64,000 bases of DNA from Actinokineospora baliensis (GCF_016907695.1 NZ_JAFBCK010000001.1:3630501-3694500), one strand, 5' to 3'. Positions 1 to 10,175 are shown, counted from the stretch's first letter. Program-made: numbers and translations. Notes: generated by a model not told the origin, from the sequence alone.

Positions 1-1
1 G

Positions 2-403
2 CCGCTGCGGCTGGCCGGTGAGCAGCCGGACCGGGCCTGGTTGCGGCAGGTGGTGGACCGGGTCGGGATAGGCGACCGCTTGGGCCACCGGCCCGCCGAG
101 CTCTCCGGTGGCCAACAGCAGCGGGTGGCGATCGCCCGGGCCCTGGTGACCCGGCCGGAGGTGCTGCTGGCGGATGAGCCCACCGGTGCCCTGGACACCC
201 GCACGGGCAGGCAGGTTCTGGAGCTGCTGCGCACCTTGGTCGACACCCTTGGCCAGACAGTGCTGATGGTGACCCACGACCCGGTCGCCGCTTCTTACGC
301 CCATCGAGCCCTGTTCCTCGCGGACGGTCGGTTGGCGGGATCGCTGGAGCGCCCGAGTGCCGCCGCGGTCGCCGAGCGCATGACGCACCTCGGGGAGTGG
401 TGA
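2..403 (+). CDS. ABC transporter ATP-binding protein, 3' part
   Basis: Only the C-terminal two thirds of a MacB/LolD-type ATPase are in the window; the frame is open from base 2, so the true start lies upstream. Visible motifs are the ABC signature LSGGQQQRVAIARAL, Walker B VLLADEPT, a D-loop (GALDT) and the H-loop VTHD. Such subunits power FtsX-type permeases, and one starts 3 bp downstream, so the two form one transporter. Family members usually act in lipoprotein, peptide or antibiotic export or in cell-envelope stress. The substrate cannot be told from sequence. No unusual residues were seen in the nucleotide-binding motifs that are present. Confidence 0.93.
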   Translation, partial: PLRLAGEQPDRAWLRQVVDRVGIGDRLGHRPAELSGGQQQRVAIARALVTRPEVLLADEPTGALDTRTGRQVLELLRTLVDTLGQTVLMVTHDPVAASYAHRALFLADGRLAGSLERPSAAAVAERMTHLGEW

Positions 404-406
404 GCC

Positions 407-2929
407 GTGCTGAGCCTTTCGTTGCAGACGGTCCGGACCCGGTTGAGCGGGTTGGTGGGCGCGTTCCTCGCCGTGTTGTGCGGGACTGCGCTGGTCGGAG
501 CATGCGGGGTACTGATCGAGTCGGGCATCCGCGCGGGGGTGCCCACCCAGCGCTACGCGGCCGCGGCGGCGGTCGTCGGCGGCAAGCAGTCGGTGCGACC
601 GGAGGGGGTCGATGCGATCGCGGCGTTGCCCGCGTCGGAGCAGGCGGCGGTCGACGCGGGCCTGATCGATCGGGTCGCCGCGGTGCCGGGGGTTCGCGCG
701 GCGGTCGGTGAGGTGGACTTCCCCGCGACGCTGGTCACCGCTTCCGGTCCGGTGGCGACCGATACTCGCGGGCACAACTGGGCGGCGTCGGTGCTGGGGC
801 CGTTCCCGATCACCGCAGGCGCCGCTCCGACCCGTGCCGACCACGTGGTGCTGGACGCGAACCTGGCTGCGCGTGCCGGGGTCGTGCCAGGTCAGCGGGT
901 ACGGGTGGAGACACCGCTGGGCATCCGGGAGTACGAGGTGAGCGGGCTCGCGGCGGCGGACGGGCTGACCAGGCAGTCGGCGCTGTGGTTCGCCGAGGAC
1001 CAGGCAGCCGCGTTGTTCGGCAGGCCGGGGCAGGTGCACGCGATCGGGGTGCTCGGCGACGCGTCGGGGGTCGAGCGGGCGCTGGCGGGCGCCGACCTGG
1101 AGGTGGCGACGGGCAACGACCGCGGCACGGTCGAGTTCGCCGACGTCAGCCAGGCCAGGGCGATCCTCACCGCGCTGGCCGCGTCCCTCAGCGGCGTGGT
1201 GGTGCTGGTCATGGTGTTCGTCGTGGGCAGCACCCTCGCGCTGTCGGTGGCGCAGCGGCGGCGTGAGTTCGCCCTGCTGCGGGCGATCGCGGCGACGCCG
1301 AAGCAGATCCGGGCGCTGATCGGTGCCGAGACGCTGCTGGTGACCGGGGTCGCGGGCCTGCTCGGCGCGGTCGGGGCGATCCCGGTGGCCGGGCTGCTGC
1401 GGGACGCGTTCGCCCGGATCGGCATCGTGCCGTCCGATTTCGAGCTCGCCATCGGACCGCTGCCCCTCGTGGCGGCCTTGCTTCTCGGCGTGGGCGCGGC
1501 CAGGTTCGCTGCCTACACCGCCGGTCGCGGCCCTTCGCGGATCTCACCGGTCGAGGCGCTGGGGGAGGCCGTAGTGGAGCGGCGCGCGCTAGGGCGTGGG
1601 CGGACCGTGGCTGGGGTCATCGCGCTGGCGGTCGGGGTCGTCGGGTCAACGCTGCCGCTGTTCCTGCACGGCCCGATCGTCGCCGGGCTCAGTGCGCTGG
1701 CGGCGTTGGTGATCGTGATCGGCGTAGGCGCGCTCGGCCCCCGGGTCGTCGGTGCGGCGATCCGTTTCGTCGCTGGACCTCTTGGCCGCGTGTCGCGGGT
1801 CGGTGGCTACCTCGCGGCAGCCAACAGCCGCGCCAACACACGGCGGTTGGCGGCCGCGATCACGCCGCTGATGCTCGCGGTCGGGTTCGCCGTCGCCCAG
1901 TTCTTCAGCCAGACGACGCACACCGCGGCCGTGCAGCGGCAGACCGAGCTGAGCACCGTCGCCGACTACGTAATCACCAGCCAGTCAGGTGGGCTGCCAC
2001 CGTCGGCCGCGGTCGCTGTGCGCGAGGTTCCTGGCGTCGCGGCGGCGACCCCGGTGGTGCGCACGCAGGTGTTCACCACGACGAAGATGGGCGAGAACGT
2101 GGAACTCCGCGCGGGAGCCGCCCTCGGTGTCGACGGCGACCAGGTGCGCGGCACCGTCGACCTCGGTTCGGTGACCGGTGACCTCACCGCGCTGACCGGC
2201 GACACCGTCGCGCTGAGCGAGTCCCAGGCGAGCTGGATGGACAAGCGGATCGGCGACCGCGTCCCACTGCACTTCGGTGACGGCCGCGCGGCCGAACCCC
2301 GCCTGGTGGCCACCTACACCCACGACCTGGCCTTCGGCGACTTCGTCCTCCCCGCCGCGACCGCCCGCGCCCACACCACCAACCAGACCGACAGCTCCAT
2401 CCTGGTCCGCCTGACCCCCACCGCCGACGGCGCCCCGGTCGCCGACGCCCTACGCGCCCTGACCGCCCGATTCCCCACCCTCGTCGTCGGCGACCGCACG
2501 GCGATGACCGCCGCGGGCACAGCCGTGCGGGAGCAGCAGTTCTGGGTCAACGTGGTCGCCTTCGGCGTGGTCCTCGGCTACATCGTCATCTCGGTGGCCA
2601 ACACCCTCGTGATGACCACGGCCCAACGAGCCCGCGAGTTCGCCCTGCTCCGCCTCATCGGCGGCACGAGGCGCCAGGTCAAGCGCATGATGCGGATCGA
2701 GGCCCTGCTGGTCGGCGGCATCGCGGTCGTGGTCGGCAGCCTGATCCCGTTGCTACCCTTGACGTTTCTCGGCATCGGTCTGGCGGGCAACCCGGTCCCT
2801 TCCGGACCGTTCCTGACCTACCTCGGCATCATCGGCTCAGCGCTGCTGCTCGGCCTGATCGCGATCACCGTCCCCACGCGACTGGGGTTGCGCGCCCGCC
2901 CGATCGACGCCATCGGCCTGCGGGATTGA
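407..2929 (+). CDS. FtsX-like ABC transporter permease
   Basis: An 840-residue integral membrane protein starting with GTG, 3 bp after the ATPase stop and preceded by GGGGAG. It shows the usual two-block MacB/FtsX layout of actinobacterial permeases: an N-terminal membrane segment (about residues 14-36), an extracytoplasmic domain, a first FtsX block (about 255-390) with the cytoplasmic coupling sequence RREFALLRAIAATPKQI, more membrane segments, a second extracytoplasmic domain, and a C-terminal FtsX block (about 710-835) with AREFALLRLIGGTRRQV. It partners the preceding ATPase. Export of a hydrophobic or peptide substrate is the family role; the specific substrate is unknown. A hairpin follows the gene. 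Confidence 0.92.
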   Translation: MLSLSLQTVRTRLSGLVGAFLAVLCGTALVGACGVLIESGIRAGVPTQRYAAAAAVVGGKQSVRPEGVDAIAALPASEQAAVDAGLIDRVAAVPGVRAAVGEVDFPATLVTASGPVATDTRGHNWAASVLGPFPITAGAAPTRADHVVLDANLAARAGVVPGQRVRVETPLGIREYEVSGLAAADGLTRQSALWFAEDQAAALFGRPGQVHAIGVLGDASGVERALAGADLEVATGNDRGTVEFADVSQARAILTALAASLSGVVVLVMVFVVGSTLALSVAQRRREFALLRAIAATPKQIRALIGAETLLVTGVAGLLGAVGAIPVAGLLRDAFARIGIVPSDFELAIGPLPLVAALLLGVGAARFAAYTAGRGPSRISPVEALGEAVVERRALGRGRTVAGVIALAVGVVGSTLPLFLHGPIVAGLSALAALVIVIGVGALGPRVVGAAIRFVAGPLGRVSRVGGYLAAANSRANTRRLAAAITPLMLAVGFAVAQFFSQTTHTAAVQRQTELSTVADYVITSQSGGLPPSAAVAVREVPGVAAATPVVRTQVFTTTKMGENVELRAGAALGVDGDQVRGTVDLGSVTGDLTALTGDTVALSESQASWMDKRIGDRVPLHFGDGRAAEPRLVATYTHDLAFGDFVLPAATARAHTTNQTDSSILVRLTPTADGAPVADALRALTARFPTLVVGDRTAMTAAGTAVREQQFWVNVVAFGVVLGYIVISVANTLVMTTAQRAREFALLRLIGGTRRQVKRMMRIEALLVGGIAVVVGSLIPLLPLTFLGIGLAGNPVPSGPFLTYLGIIGSALLLGLIAITVPTRLGLRARPIDAIGLRD

Positions 2930-3039
2930 GACTTGGAGGGATTGCTCATGTTGTTCTGGCGGGCGGGAATGGCGGATCCGATCATCCAGTGGAGGTGGTG
3001 GTTGCCGCCGCTGGTGCCCAGCCGGGAGGGGAGCACGGA

Positions 3040-3067
3040 AGGTGGGCCCGGCGAACCGGGCCCACCT
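3040..3067. terminator. Hairpin terminator between convergent genes
   Basis: A 12-bp perfect stem (AGGTGGGCCCGG / CCGGGCCCACCT) with a four-base CGAA loop sits between the convergent permease and metF genes, 2 bp from the metF stop. It lacks a clear T tract on either strand, which is common for terminators in high-GC actinomycetes. It probably serves both transcripts. Confidence 0.6.
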
Positions 3068-3069
3068 CC

Positions 3070-3954
3070 CTACACCCGCGCGGCCGTCAACCCCAACCGC
3101 GAAACGACCTCGCGGGTCGCCTTGGAGCGGTTCAACGTGTAGAAGTGCAGTCCGGGAACACCTTCGGCCAGCAACTCCTCGCACAACTCCGTGGCCAGGT
3201 CGATGCCCGCCGCCCGGAACGACACCTTGTCCTCCAGCCACGGTTCCAGTCTGGACAGCACCCGGGCGGGGGCGGGCACCCCGGCCAACTCCACCGCCTT
3301 CGCGAACGTGCGCGGTGCGGTGAACGGCATCACCCCGGGCAGCATGACCGCGTCGCACCCGCGGTCGGCGACCCGGTCCCGCAGCCGGAGGAAGTCGCCC
3401 GCTTCGAAGAACAGTTGGGCTATCGCGAAATCCGCTCCCGCGCGCAGCTTGCGCACCAGGTACTCGGTGTCGGTGGCCAGGTCGGGGGAGCGGGGGTGGC
3501 CGTACGGCGAGGCGGCCACCCCCACGCAGAAGTCGCCCAGTTCGCGGATCAGGGTGACCAGTTCCGCGGCGTACTGGAGACCGGCGGGGTGGGGGACCCA
3601 CTCGCCGTGGATGTCGCCGGGTGGGTCGCCGCGGATGGCCAGGATGGTGCGCACGCCCACGGCGGCGTACCAGCCGATGACGTTGCGCAGTTCGGCCACG
3701 GAGTGGTCCACCGCGGTCAGGTGGGCCACCGGGAGCAAGGTCGTCTCGGTGGCGACCCTGGCCGTGGTGCGGATGGTGCGGTCCCGCCGCGAGCCGCCAG
3801 CGCCGTAGGTGACCGAGATGTAGGCCGGGTCGAGGGGTTCGAGTTCGCGGATCGTGCGCCACAGCAGGCGTTCCTCGTCGTCGCTGCGGGGCGGGAAGAA
3901 CTCGACCGAGAACACCGGGGCGCGGCCGCGCAGGCGGTCGAGGGCGGTCGTCAT
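3070..3954 (-). CDS. metF: Methylenetetrahydrofolate reductase
   Basis: A 294-residue TIM-barrel flavoprotein of the MetF family. The FAD-dependent enzyme reduces 5,10-methylene-THF to 5-methyl-THF, the methyl donor for methionine synthesis. Family landmarks are the N-terminal SVEFFPPRSDDEE, the substrate/flavin-site segment ISVTYGAGGS and the mid-protein AIRGDPPGD. Its length matches bacterial MetF. It begins 3 bp after the metK stop, and two methyltransferase genes lie upstream in the same direction. This layout suggests it regenerates methyl groups for the secondary-metabolite methylations here rather than serving only housekeeping needs. That role is inference; a second housekeeping metF would be expected elsewhere in the genome. 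Confidence 0.95.
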   Translation of the reverse strand: MTTALDRLRGRAPVFSVEFFPPRSDDEERLLWRTIRELEPLDPAYISVTYGAGGSRRDRTIRTTARVATETTLLPVAHLTAVDHSVAELRNVIGWYAAVGVRTILAIRGDPPGDIHGEWVPHPAGLQYAAELVTLIRELGDFCVGVAASPYGHPRSPDLATDTEYLVRKLRAGADFAIAQLFFEAGDFLRLRDRVADRGCDAVMLPGVMPFTAPRTFAKAVELAGVPAPARVLSRLEPWLEDKVSFRAAGIDLATELCEELLAEGVPGLHFYTLNRSKATREVVSRLGLTAARV

Positions 3955-3957
3955 CGC

Positions 3958-5148
3958 CTAGCCGACCACCTGGCGCAGCGCGTCGGCCCGGTCGGTGCGC
4001 TCCCACGGCAGGTCGACGTCGGTGCGGCCGAAGTGGCCGTAGGCCGCGGTCGGCGCGTAGATCGGCCGCAGCAGGTCGAGGTCGCGGATGATCGCCGCGG
4101 GCCGCAGGTCGAACACCTCGCGGATGGCCTGCTGGATCTTCACCGGGTCCAGCGTCTCGGTGCCGAAGGTCTCCAGGAACAACCCCACCGGCGCTGCTTT
4201 GCCGATGGCGTAGGCGACCTGCACCTCAGCCCTGGTGGCCAACCCGGCGGCCACCACGTTCTTGGCCACCCAGCGCAGCGCGTACGCCGCCGAGCGGTCT
4301 ACTTTGGACGGGTCCTTGCCGGAGAACGCGCCACCACCGTGCCGCGCCATGCCGCCGTAGGTGTCGACGATGATCTTCCGACCGGTCAGCCCGGCGTCGC
4401 CCATCGGCCCGCCGATCACGAACCGGCCCGTCGGGTTCACCAGCAATCGGGTGTCCGAAGAGGACAGCCCGAGCGCGGCCACCTCGGGCTCGACCACCTG
4501 CTCGCGTACGTCCACCGCGAGCATCTTCTCCAGGTCGACCCCGTCGGCGTGCTGCGAGGACACCACCACGGTGTCCAATCGCACCGGCTGGTCACCCGCG
4601 TACTCCACGGTCACCTGCGTTTTGCCGTCCGGGCGGAGGTACGGCAGCGTGCCGTCCTTGCGGACCGCGGTCAGCCGCCGCGACAGCCGGTGCGCCAACG
4701 CGATCGGCAGCGGCATCAGCTCCGGGGTGTCGGTGCAGGCGTAGCCGAACATCAGGCCCTGGTCACCGGCGCCCTGCTGGTCGATCTCGTCGGCGGCGCC
4801 GCCCACCCGCCGCTCGTGCGCGGTGTCCACGCCCTGCGCGATGTCGGGCGACTGCGCCCCGATCGCCACGTTGACCCCGCACGAGTTCCCGTCGAACCCC
4901 TTCGCCGAGGAGTCGTAGCCGACGCCGAGCACCACTTCCCGCACGATGGTGGGGATGTCGGCGTACGCCCCGGTGGTCACCTCCCCGACCACGTGCACCT
5001 GGCCGGTGGTCACCAGGGTCTCCACCGCGACCCGCGAGCGCGGGTCCACCCGCAGCAGCGCGTCGAGCACCGAGTCGCTGATCGCGTCGCAGAGCTTGTC
5101 CGGGTGGCCCTCGGTCACCGATTCGCTTGTGAACAACCTCGAGGACAT
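3958..5148 (-). CDS. metK: S-adenosylmethionine synthetase
   Basis: A 396-residue methionine adenosyltransferase that makes SAM from methionine and ATP. It carries the N-terminal [19 protein letters not shown] motif, the ATP-binding segments typical of the family, and the glycine-rich [19 protein letters not shown] signature. The start has a clear ribosome site (AGGAG, five bases before ATG). It sits 13 bp behind a methyltransferase gene and 3 bp ahead of metF, forming a methyltransferase-methyltransferase-metK-metF operon. This arrangement points to a dedicated SAM supply for the neighbouring biosynthetic genes. It looks intact; only its dedicated role is inferred. Confidence 0.97.
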   Translation of the reverse strand: MSSRLFTSESVTEGHPDKLCDAISDSVLDALLRVDPRSRVAVETLVTTGQVHVVGEVTTGAYADIPTIVREVVLGVGYDSSAKGFDGNSCGVNVAIGAQSPDIAQGVDTAHERRVGGAADEIDQQGAGDQGLMFGYACTDTPELMPLPIALAHRLSRRLTAVRKDGTLPYLRPDGKTQVTVEYAGDQPVRLDTVVVSSQHADGVDLEKMLAVDVREQVVEPEVAALGLSSSDTRLLVNPTGRFVIGGPMGDAGLTGRKIIVDTYGGMARHGGGAFSGKDPSKVDRSAAYALRWVAKNVVAAGLATRAEVQVAYAIGKAAPVGLFLETFGTETLDPVKIQQAIREVFDLRPAAIIRDLDLLRPIYAPTAAYGHFGRTDVDLPWERTDRADALRQVVG

Positions 5149-5161
5149 GTCTTCTCCTAAG

Positions 5162-6190
5162 TCAGCGCTTGTGCGCGATGACGACCCCGTTGGCGCCGAC
5201 CGCGTCGAAGGCGACGACCTCGGGCTCGGCGAACCCGACGTCGGTGAGCCACGCCGCGTACTCCGCGACGGTGTAGTTGCGGCCCTCGGTCTCGACGAGC
5301 TTGTTGAGGCTCATCATCGCCGCGGGCAGCGGGCCGGTCTTGTCGTCGTCGACGAGCAGCTCGCACAGCACCACCGCGCCGCCGGGCTCCAGCGCCTCGA
5401 ACGACTTGCGCAGCAGCACCCGGTTGCGGGCCTCGTCCCAGTCGTGCATCACCATCGAGAACAGGTGCAGGTCGTGCCCGCCGGGGAACGCCTCGTCGGT
5501 GAAGAAGTCCCCGCTGATCGTGCCGACCCGCTCGGTGGCGCCCGCCGCCTTGATGTTGTGCTCGGCGATCTCGGCCACGAACGCGAGCTCGTAGACGTTC
5601 GCGCGCAGCTGCGGGTAGGCGAGGGTGAGTTCGATGTCGAACGCCGCGGAACCGCCGCCGACGTCGAGCAGCCGGTGGTAGCGGCTCAGGTCCACATGGG
5701 ACGCCAGGGTGCGCGCGGTCTGGGTGGACATGGCGTGCATGGCCTCCCAGAACACCTCCAGCATCCTCGGGTCGGCGCTCTCGAACAGCGAGCGCTCCCG
5801 GTCTGGGTCCCAGGTGGTCGGCCGGTTGGTGCGGATCGCGGTGGTCAGCTTGTCCCAGCCCGCGTACAGCCGCTGGTCGAACATGGTGATCAGGCCGCCG
5901 AGGTGGCTCGGCTTGCCCGGCACCAGGTACTCTTCGCTCATCGCGCTGTTGCCGTAGCGCCCGTCGCGCTTGTCGAGCAGCCCCAGCGCGGTGCAGCCGG
6001 TCAGCAGCATCTCCGCGGGCCGCTCCTCGATCCCGAGGTCCGCGGCCAGCTCGGCGGCGGTGACGCCCGCGGTGCCCGACAGCCGCGCGAACAGGCCGAG
6101 CTCGTAGGCCGAGGCCAGGGTCTTGAACTGCCAGAAGCTGGTGGCCAGCCCCATCAGCGGCAACGGGGACGGCGAGTCGGTCGGTGCCAT
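5162..6190 (-). CDS. SAM-dependent methyltransferase (O-methyltransferase family 2)
   Basis: A 342-residue methyltransferase with the two-part build of plant-type/ASMT-like O-methyltransferases. An N-terminal winged-helix dimerisation region (about 10-100) is followed by a Rossmann catalytic domain with SAM motif [15 protein letters not shown] (about 170-185) and the later [15 protein letters not shown] segment, where the family usually places its catalytic His-Asp. It is clearly more distant from the other two methyltransferases here than those are from each other. It lies 25 bp downstream of another methyltransferase and 13 bp upstream of metK, in one apparent operon. The substrate is unknown; a hydroxyl or amine on a 3,4-AHBA-derived ring is plausible from context. 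Confidence 0.88.
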   Translation of the reverse strand: MAPTDSPSPLPLMGLATSFWQFKTLASAYELGLFARLSGTAGVTAAELAADLGIEERPAEMLLTGCTALGLLDKRDGRYGNSAMSEEYLVPGKPSHLGGLITMFDQRLYAGWDKLTTAIRTNRPTTWDPDRERSLFESADPRMLEVFWEAMHAMSTQTARTLASHVDLSRYHRLLDVGGGSAAFDIELTLAYPQLRANVYELAFVAEIAEHNIKAAGATERVGTISGDFFTDEAFPGGHDLHLFSMVMHDWDEARNRVLLRKSFEALEPGGAVVLCELLVDDDKTGPLPAAMMSLNKLVETEGRNYTVAEYAAWLTDVGFAEPEVVAFDAVGANGVVIAHKR

Positions 6191-6215
6191 GGTTGGGTCC
6201 TCTCCGGTAACGGGC

Positions 6216-7232
6216 TCAGGCGGGGACGGCGACGATCACGCTGGTCGGCGACGAGGTCGGCCGGATCTCGGTGATCCGCAGGCCCGCGGCCTCGAACAGC
6301 GGGACGAGCTCGGCCTCGGTGCGGATGTGCCCGGTCAGCAGGGTCAGCATCACGATGTCCTCGAACTTGCCGAAGTGCGGCGCGTCGCCGGGCGGCGGGA
6401 CCTCGTCGATGACGATCAGCGTGCCGTCGGCGGGCAGCACGGCGCGGATGTTGCGCAGCAGGGCAACGGAGTCCTCGTCGTCCCAGTCGTGCAGCGTCCA
6501 CGACACGATGTACAGGTCGCCGCCGTCGGGCACCCACTCCAGGAAGTCGCCACCCACGCACTTCGCCCGGTCGGCCACGCCCTCGGCGCGCAGCACCTCC
6601 TCGGCGGCGGGCACCACGCGCGGCAGGTCGTAGACGACCGCGGTCATCTCGGGGTAGCGCTTGAGGATCGAGGCGACCAGGTGCCCCTTTCCGCCGCCGA
6701 CGTCGACGAGGTGCTTGGCGCCGCTGAGGTCGTAGCTCTCCAGCGTGGCGCCGTTGACCAACTGGGACATGTTGCCCATCGCCGCGTTGAACACCGAAGC
6801 GAGTTCTCCGTGCGAGGTCAGGTACTCCCACCAGCTCACGCCGTGCACGTGGTCGAACGCCGGGGTGCCGGTGCGCACGCTGTGCAGCAGCGCGCCGAAC
6901 GCCTGCTGCCGCGGCGCCAACCCGACGTAGCGGGCGAGGTCGCGCATCGACCCGTCCGCGTCGCCGCGCAGTGTCGCCGCCAGCGGGGTGAGGCCGAACA
7001 CGCGCTCCTCGACCTCGGTGAACACACCGATGCTGGCCAGCGCGCGCAGCGCCCGGTACAGGCTGCCCGGGTGGCTGTCGGTCAGCTTCGCCAGGTCGTC
7101 GACGTGCCTGGACTCGCCGTCGCCCAGGTGGTCGGCCACCCCGAGCTCGGCGACGGCGATCAGGAGTTGGCTGGTCACCGAGCTGTACAGCAGCTCGTAC
7201 ATCCGCACTGCGGGGGGGACGTCCTGCGGCAT
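6216..7232 (-). CDS. SAM-dependent methyltransferase (O-methyltransferase family 2)
   Basis: A 338-residue methyltransferase. I place the start at the ATG giving MPQDVPPAVRMYELLYSS, because GGAG lies five bases upstream and the related gene at 17626-18660 begins in the same way; a longer reading frame to 7337 adds only low-complexity sequence. It has an N-terminal dimerisation/winged-helix region, the SAM-binding VDVGGGKGHLVASIL, and the catalytic-region SWTLHDWDDEDSVALLRN. It is a close paralogue of the methyltransferase on the other side of the AHBA genes. First gene of the methyltransferase/metK/metF operon. The methylated substrate is unknown. Confidence 0.9.
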   Translation of the reverse strand: MPQDVPPAVRMYELLYSSVTSQLLIAVAELGVADHLGDGESRHVDDLAKLTDSHPGSLYRALRALASIGVFTEVEERVFGLTPLAATLRGDADGSMRDLARYVGLAPRQQAFGALLHSVRTGTPAFDHVHGVSWWEYLTSHGELASVFNAAMGNMSQLVNGATLESYDLSGAKHLVDVGGGKGHLVASILKRYPEMTAVVYDLPRVVPAAEEVLRAEGVADRAKCVGGDFLEWVPDGGDLYIVSWTLHDWDDEDSVALLRNIRAVLPADGTLIVIDEVPPPGDAPHFGKFEDIVMLTLLTGHIRTEAELVPLFEAAGLRITEIRPTSSPTSVIVAVPA

Positions 7233-7358
7233 CACGACTCCATCGGTCGGGGGTTCGGGGACCGCACCGCCGCACCGGCGCGTGCGCTCGTCACCTGCTC
7301 CTCCATCTTCACCGCGGCCGCGCGCCGCGCGCATCACGCGATCGCGCGACCTGGCCGC

Positions 7359-10175
7359 TCAGGTGGCGACCTCGTCGCGCTCGCCGTCGCGGACCACGAC
7401 CTTGCGGGTCAGCTCGACCCGGCTGTTCACCCCGAGCTTGCTGAAGCTGTGCCGCAGGTGACTGTCCACAGTGTGCGGTGAGAGGAACAACCGGTTGGCC
7501 ACCTCCCGGTTCGTCAAGCCCTCGGCGACCAGCCGCACCACCCGCAGTTCCGACTGGGTCAGACTCGCCCAGCCACCCGCGGCGGCCGGTTCCCTGCGGA
7601 ACCGACGTCGGACCCCCATCCGCCGCAGCGCCCGCTTCGCCCGCGCGGCGTCCCAGGTCGCCCCCGCGTCCAGCCACACGCCCAGCGCCTCTTCCATCAG
7701 CTCCACCGCGTCACCCGCGTGCCCGGCCGCGTCCTCGGCCAACGCGAGGTCCTCCACCGCTGCCGCGCGGGCCAGCACGCGCGGGCTCGACCGGTAGGTC
7801 CGCACCGCGGTCCGCAACAGCCCCAGGTCACCGCGCCACACCCCTTCGGCGTGCTGGGCGGCGGCGACCAGCGACGGCACCTCGGCGTTGCGCTCGGCCA
7901 GCAAGCGGGTCGCGGTGACCGCGGATTCGGCCCGCGCGTCGGCGCCCGCGCTCCGGGCGATGCGCACCACCTGCGCGCCGACCCGGGTGTCGTGGGTGAA
8001 CAGCTCCAGCCGGTCCGGCACGGCGGTGAGGGCCTCGGCCAGGCTCGACATCGCCGCCGCGGGCTCGCCCGCGATGTCGTGCAGCAGCGCGGCGGTCCAC
8101 GCCACGTCCTCCCGCGCGGCACCGACCCCCTCGCGCACCAACGACTCCGCGCGGTCGAGGTGGTGGCGCGCCAGGTCCAGGTCTTCGCGCTGCATCGCGA
8201 TCCTGGCCAGCAGCGTCAGCAGCGGCACACCCCTGGCGACGGTGGCCAACCGCTCGGCGAAGCGCAACCCCGCCAACGCCTGCGTCTCGGCCTCGTCGAG
8301 CCTTCCCCACGCCAGCAGCAGTTCCGCGCGGTAGAGGTGCCACAACGGCTGCGACCACGCAGTGCCCAGCTGCTCGGCTTCGCGCTGCCCCATGGTGAAC
8401 GCGGCGTCGGCGTCGGCGAAGCGGTCCACCGCGGTCAGCGTGCGGCCCAGCCACAGCTGCGGGTGCTGGTGGCGCACGATGCCACCGATGCTGTCGGCCA
8501 GCCCGACCGCGGTCTCGCCGTGGGTGACCGCCTCCGCGAGCTTGCCCTGGATCCGGGCGGCGACCCCGCGCGCGGCGTTGCCGCACACCCACGCCGGGTT
8601 CACCCCGATCGACTCCGCCAGCGCCGCCGCGTCCCGCCCGGTCCGCTCCGCCTCCTCGACGTTGGGCTTGTCCAGCAACGCGTACGCGCGGATCGCCATG
8701 AGCTGGGCGCGCACCGGCCCGGCCAGTTCGGGCCGGGCCAGCGCGCGGGCGGTGTACTCGGCCGCGGGATCGGTGAACCCGGCGATGTAGAGCGCCTCGG
8801 CCAGCCCCAGCAGCAGCGTCGCCTCGTCGTCGACGCTCAACCCCGCGTGCAGCGCCCGTTCGCCCAACTCCCTGGCGTGCTCCACCCGGCCTGCCGAGGC
8901 CAGTAGCCGCACGGCGTGCGCGACCAGCCGGGGCCGGGGCGCGTCGTGCTCGCCCATCAGCTCCAGCATCCGCAGGATGAGGTCCGCCGCTGTGTGCGGT
9001 GCGGTCGGGGCGAGCTCGCGCACCGCGTTGCCCAGCACGTCCATCGCCTGTTCGTCGCCGGTGCGGCCGCTGCGCACCAGGTGCTCGGCGACCTCGACCG
9101 ACGAGCGGCCCTCGCCCTTGACCACCTCGGCCGCCTCGCGGTGCAGCGCCAGCCGGATCGGGCCGGGCAGCGCGGTGTAGAGCGCTTCGCGCACCAGGTC
9201 GTGCCGGAAGCTCAGCTCGGTCCCGCCGACCAGCACCCCCTCGTCGACCACCTCGTTGACCAGCGGCACCACGTCGACCGCGGGTTGCCCGAGCAGGCCG
9301 GCGACCTCGTGCACGGTGAACGGCCTGCCGAACACCGATCCGGCGTCGAGCAGCCAGCGGGTGCGCTCGGAGAGCCCGCTCAGCCGCCGGTGCACCGAGT
9401 TCAGGAACCCCACGGGCAGGTCGTCGCGGTCGATGGCGGCCACCCCGTTGGCCACGCGCACGGTGCCCGCGTGCGGCAGGGTGGTGAGCAGTTCCTTGAG
9501 CAGGAAGGGGTTTCCCTCGGTGCGCTCGGCCAGCGCCAGCAGCCGCCGGTCCGGTGCGCCGCCGAGCACCCGCGCGCACAGGTCGGCGATCGCGGTGGAG
9601 TCCAAGGGGCCGAGGCGGACCCGGGGCGCGCCGTCGGCGATCAGCGCGTCGATGCTGTCCTGGCTGGGGCCGCGGGTGGGGGAGGGGCGCCGGGTCAGCA
9701 GCCACAGCACGGGCGCGTCGGCGAGCGTGGGGACCAGGCAGCGCAGGATGAGGCCGGTGAGCTCGTCGGCCCAGTGCGCGTCGTCGAGCAGGACCAGCAG
9801 CGGGCGGGTGGCGGCGCAGCGGGCGACGCGGTCGCCGAGCTTGGCGGCCAGCCGGGCCGGGTCCGCCCTGGGGTCGGCGGTGTCGGCCTCGTCGAGCGCG
9901 ACGATCTCGTTGGCCCGCAACAGGGTCCGCAGGGTGCGCAGCGGCGCGGCCCGGTCGAGCCGGGCGGCCCGGCCGAACACCGTGGTCACCCCGGTGCCCG
10001 CGGCGTCGGCGACCGCGCCGATCACCCGGCTCTTGCCGGTGCCCGCCGGGCCCTCGACCACGAAGCAGCCCCCGGTGCCGCCCGCCGCCGCCCGCACCGC
10101 GTCCCCCAGCAGTGCCACCGCTGAATCCCGGCCCACCAGCGGAAATTGGACCATCGCCGGTTCACCCCTCCCCAT
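7359..10175 (-). CDS. LuxR-family LAL-type transcriptional regulator
   Basis: About 938 residues. It has an N-terminal AAA/STAND ATPase with Walker A GPAGTGKS (about 42-49) and Walker B LLVLLDDAHWAD, then a long helical TPR-like middle, and a C-terminal LuxR helix-turn-helix (LTQSELRVVRLVAEGLTNRE, then LFLSPHTVDSHL). LAL proteins of this size are usually cluster-situated activators. I chose the ATG at 10175 (AAGGA seven bases upstream); the ATG seven codons later also has a GGAGGGG site, and a longer frame to 10229 is less likely. It lies 126 bp upstream of the methyltransferase operon on the same strand, so it probably controls the 3-24 kb cluster. Confidence 0.9.
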   Translation of the reverse strand: MGRGEPAMVQFPLVGRDSAVALLGDAVRAAAGGTGGCFVVEGPAGTGKSRVIGAVADAAGTGVTTVFGRAARLDRAAPLRTLRTLLRANEIVALDEADTADPRADPARLAAKLGDRVARCAATRPLLVLLDDAHWADELTGLILRCLVPTLADAPVLWLLTRRPSPTRGPSQDSIDALIADGAPRVRLGPLDSTAIADLCARVLGGAPDRRLLALAERTEGNPFLLKELLTTLPHAGTVRVANGVAAIDRDDLPVGFLNSVHRRLSGLSERTRWLLDAGSVFGRPFTVHEVAGLLGQPAVDVVPLVNEVVDEGVLVGGTELSFRHDLVREALYTALPGPIRLALHREAAEVVKGEGRSSVEVAEHLVRSGRTGDEQAMDVLGNAVRELAPTAPHTAADLILRMLELMGEHDAPRPRLVAHAVRLLASAGRVEHARELGERALHAGLSVDDEATLLLGLAEALYIAGFTDPAAEYTARALARPELAGPVRAQLMAIRAYALLDKPNVEEAERTGRDAAALAESIGVNPAWVCGNAARGVAARIQGKLAEAVTHGETAVGLADSIGGIVRHQHPQLWLGRTLTAVDRFADADAAFTMGQREAEQLGTAWSQPLWHLYRAELLLAWGRLDEAETQALAGLRFAERLATVARGVPLLTLLARIAMQREDLDLARHHLDRAESLVREGVGAAREDVAWTAALLHDIAGEPAAAMSSLAEALTAVPDRLELFTHDTRVGAQVVRIARSAGADARAESAVTATRLLAERNAEVPSLVAAAQHAEGVWRGDLGLLRTAVRTYRSSPRVLARAAAVEDLALAEDAAGHAGDAVELMEEALGVWLDAGATWDAARAKRALRRMGVRRRFRREPAAAGGWASLTQSELRVVRLVAEGLTNREVANRLFLSPHTVDSHLRHSFSKLGVNSRVELTRKVVVRDGERDEVAT

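Noticed and set aside
2926..5160. 744-codon plus-strand frame opposite metF and metK
   Set aside because: It is antisense to two well-recognised enzymes, and its protein is His/Arg/Gly-rich without any domain.
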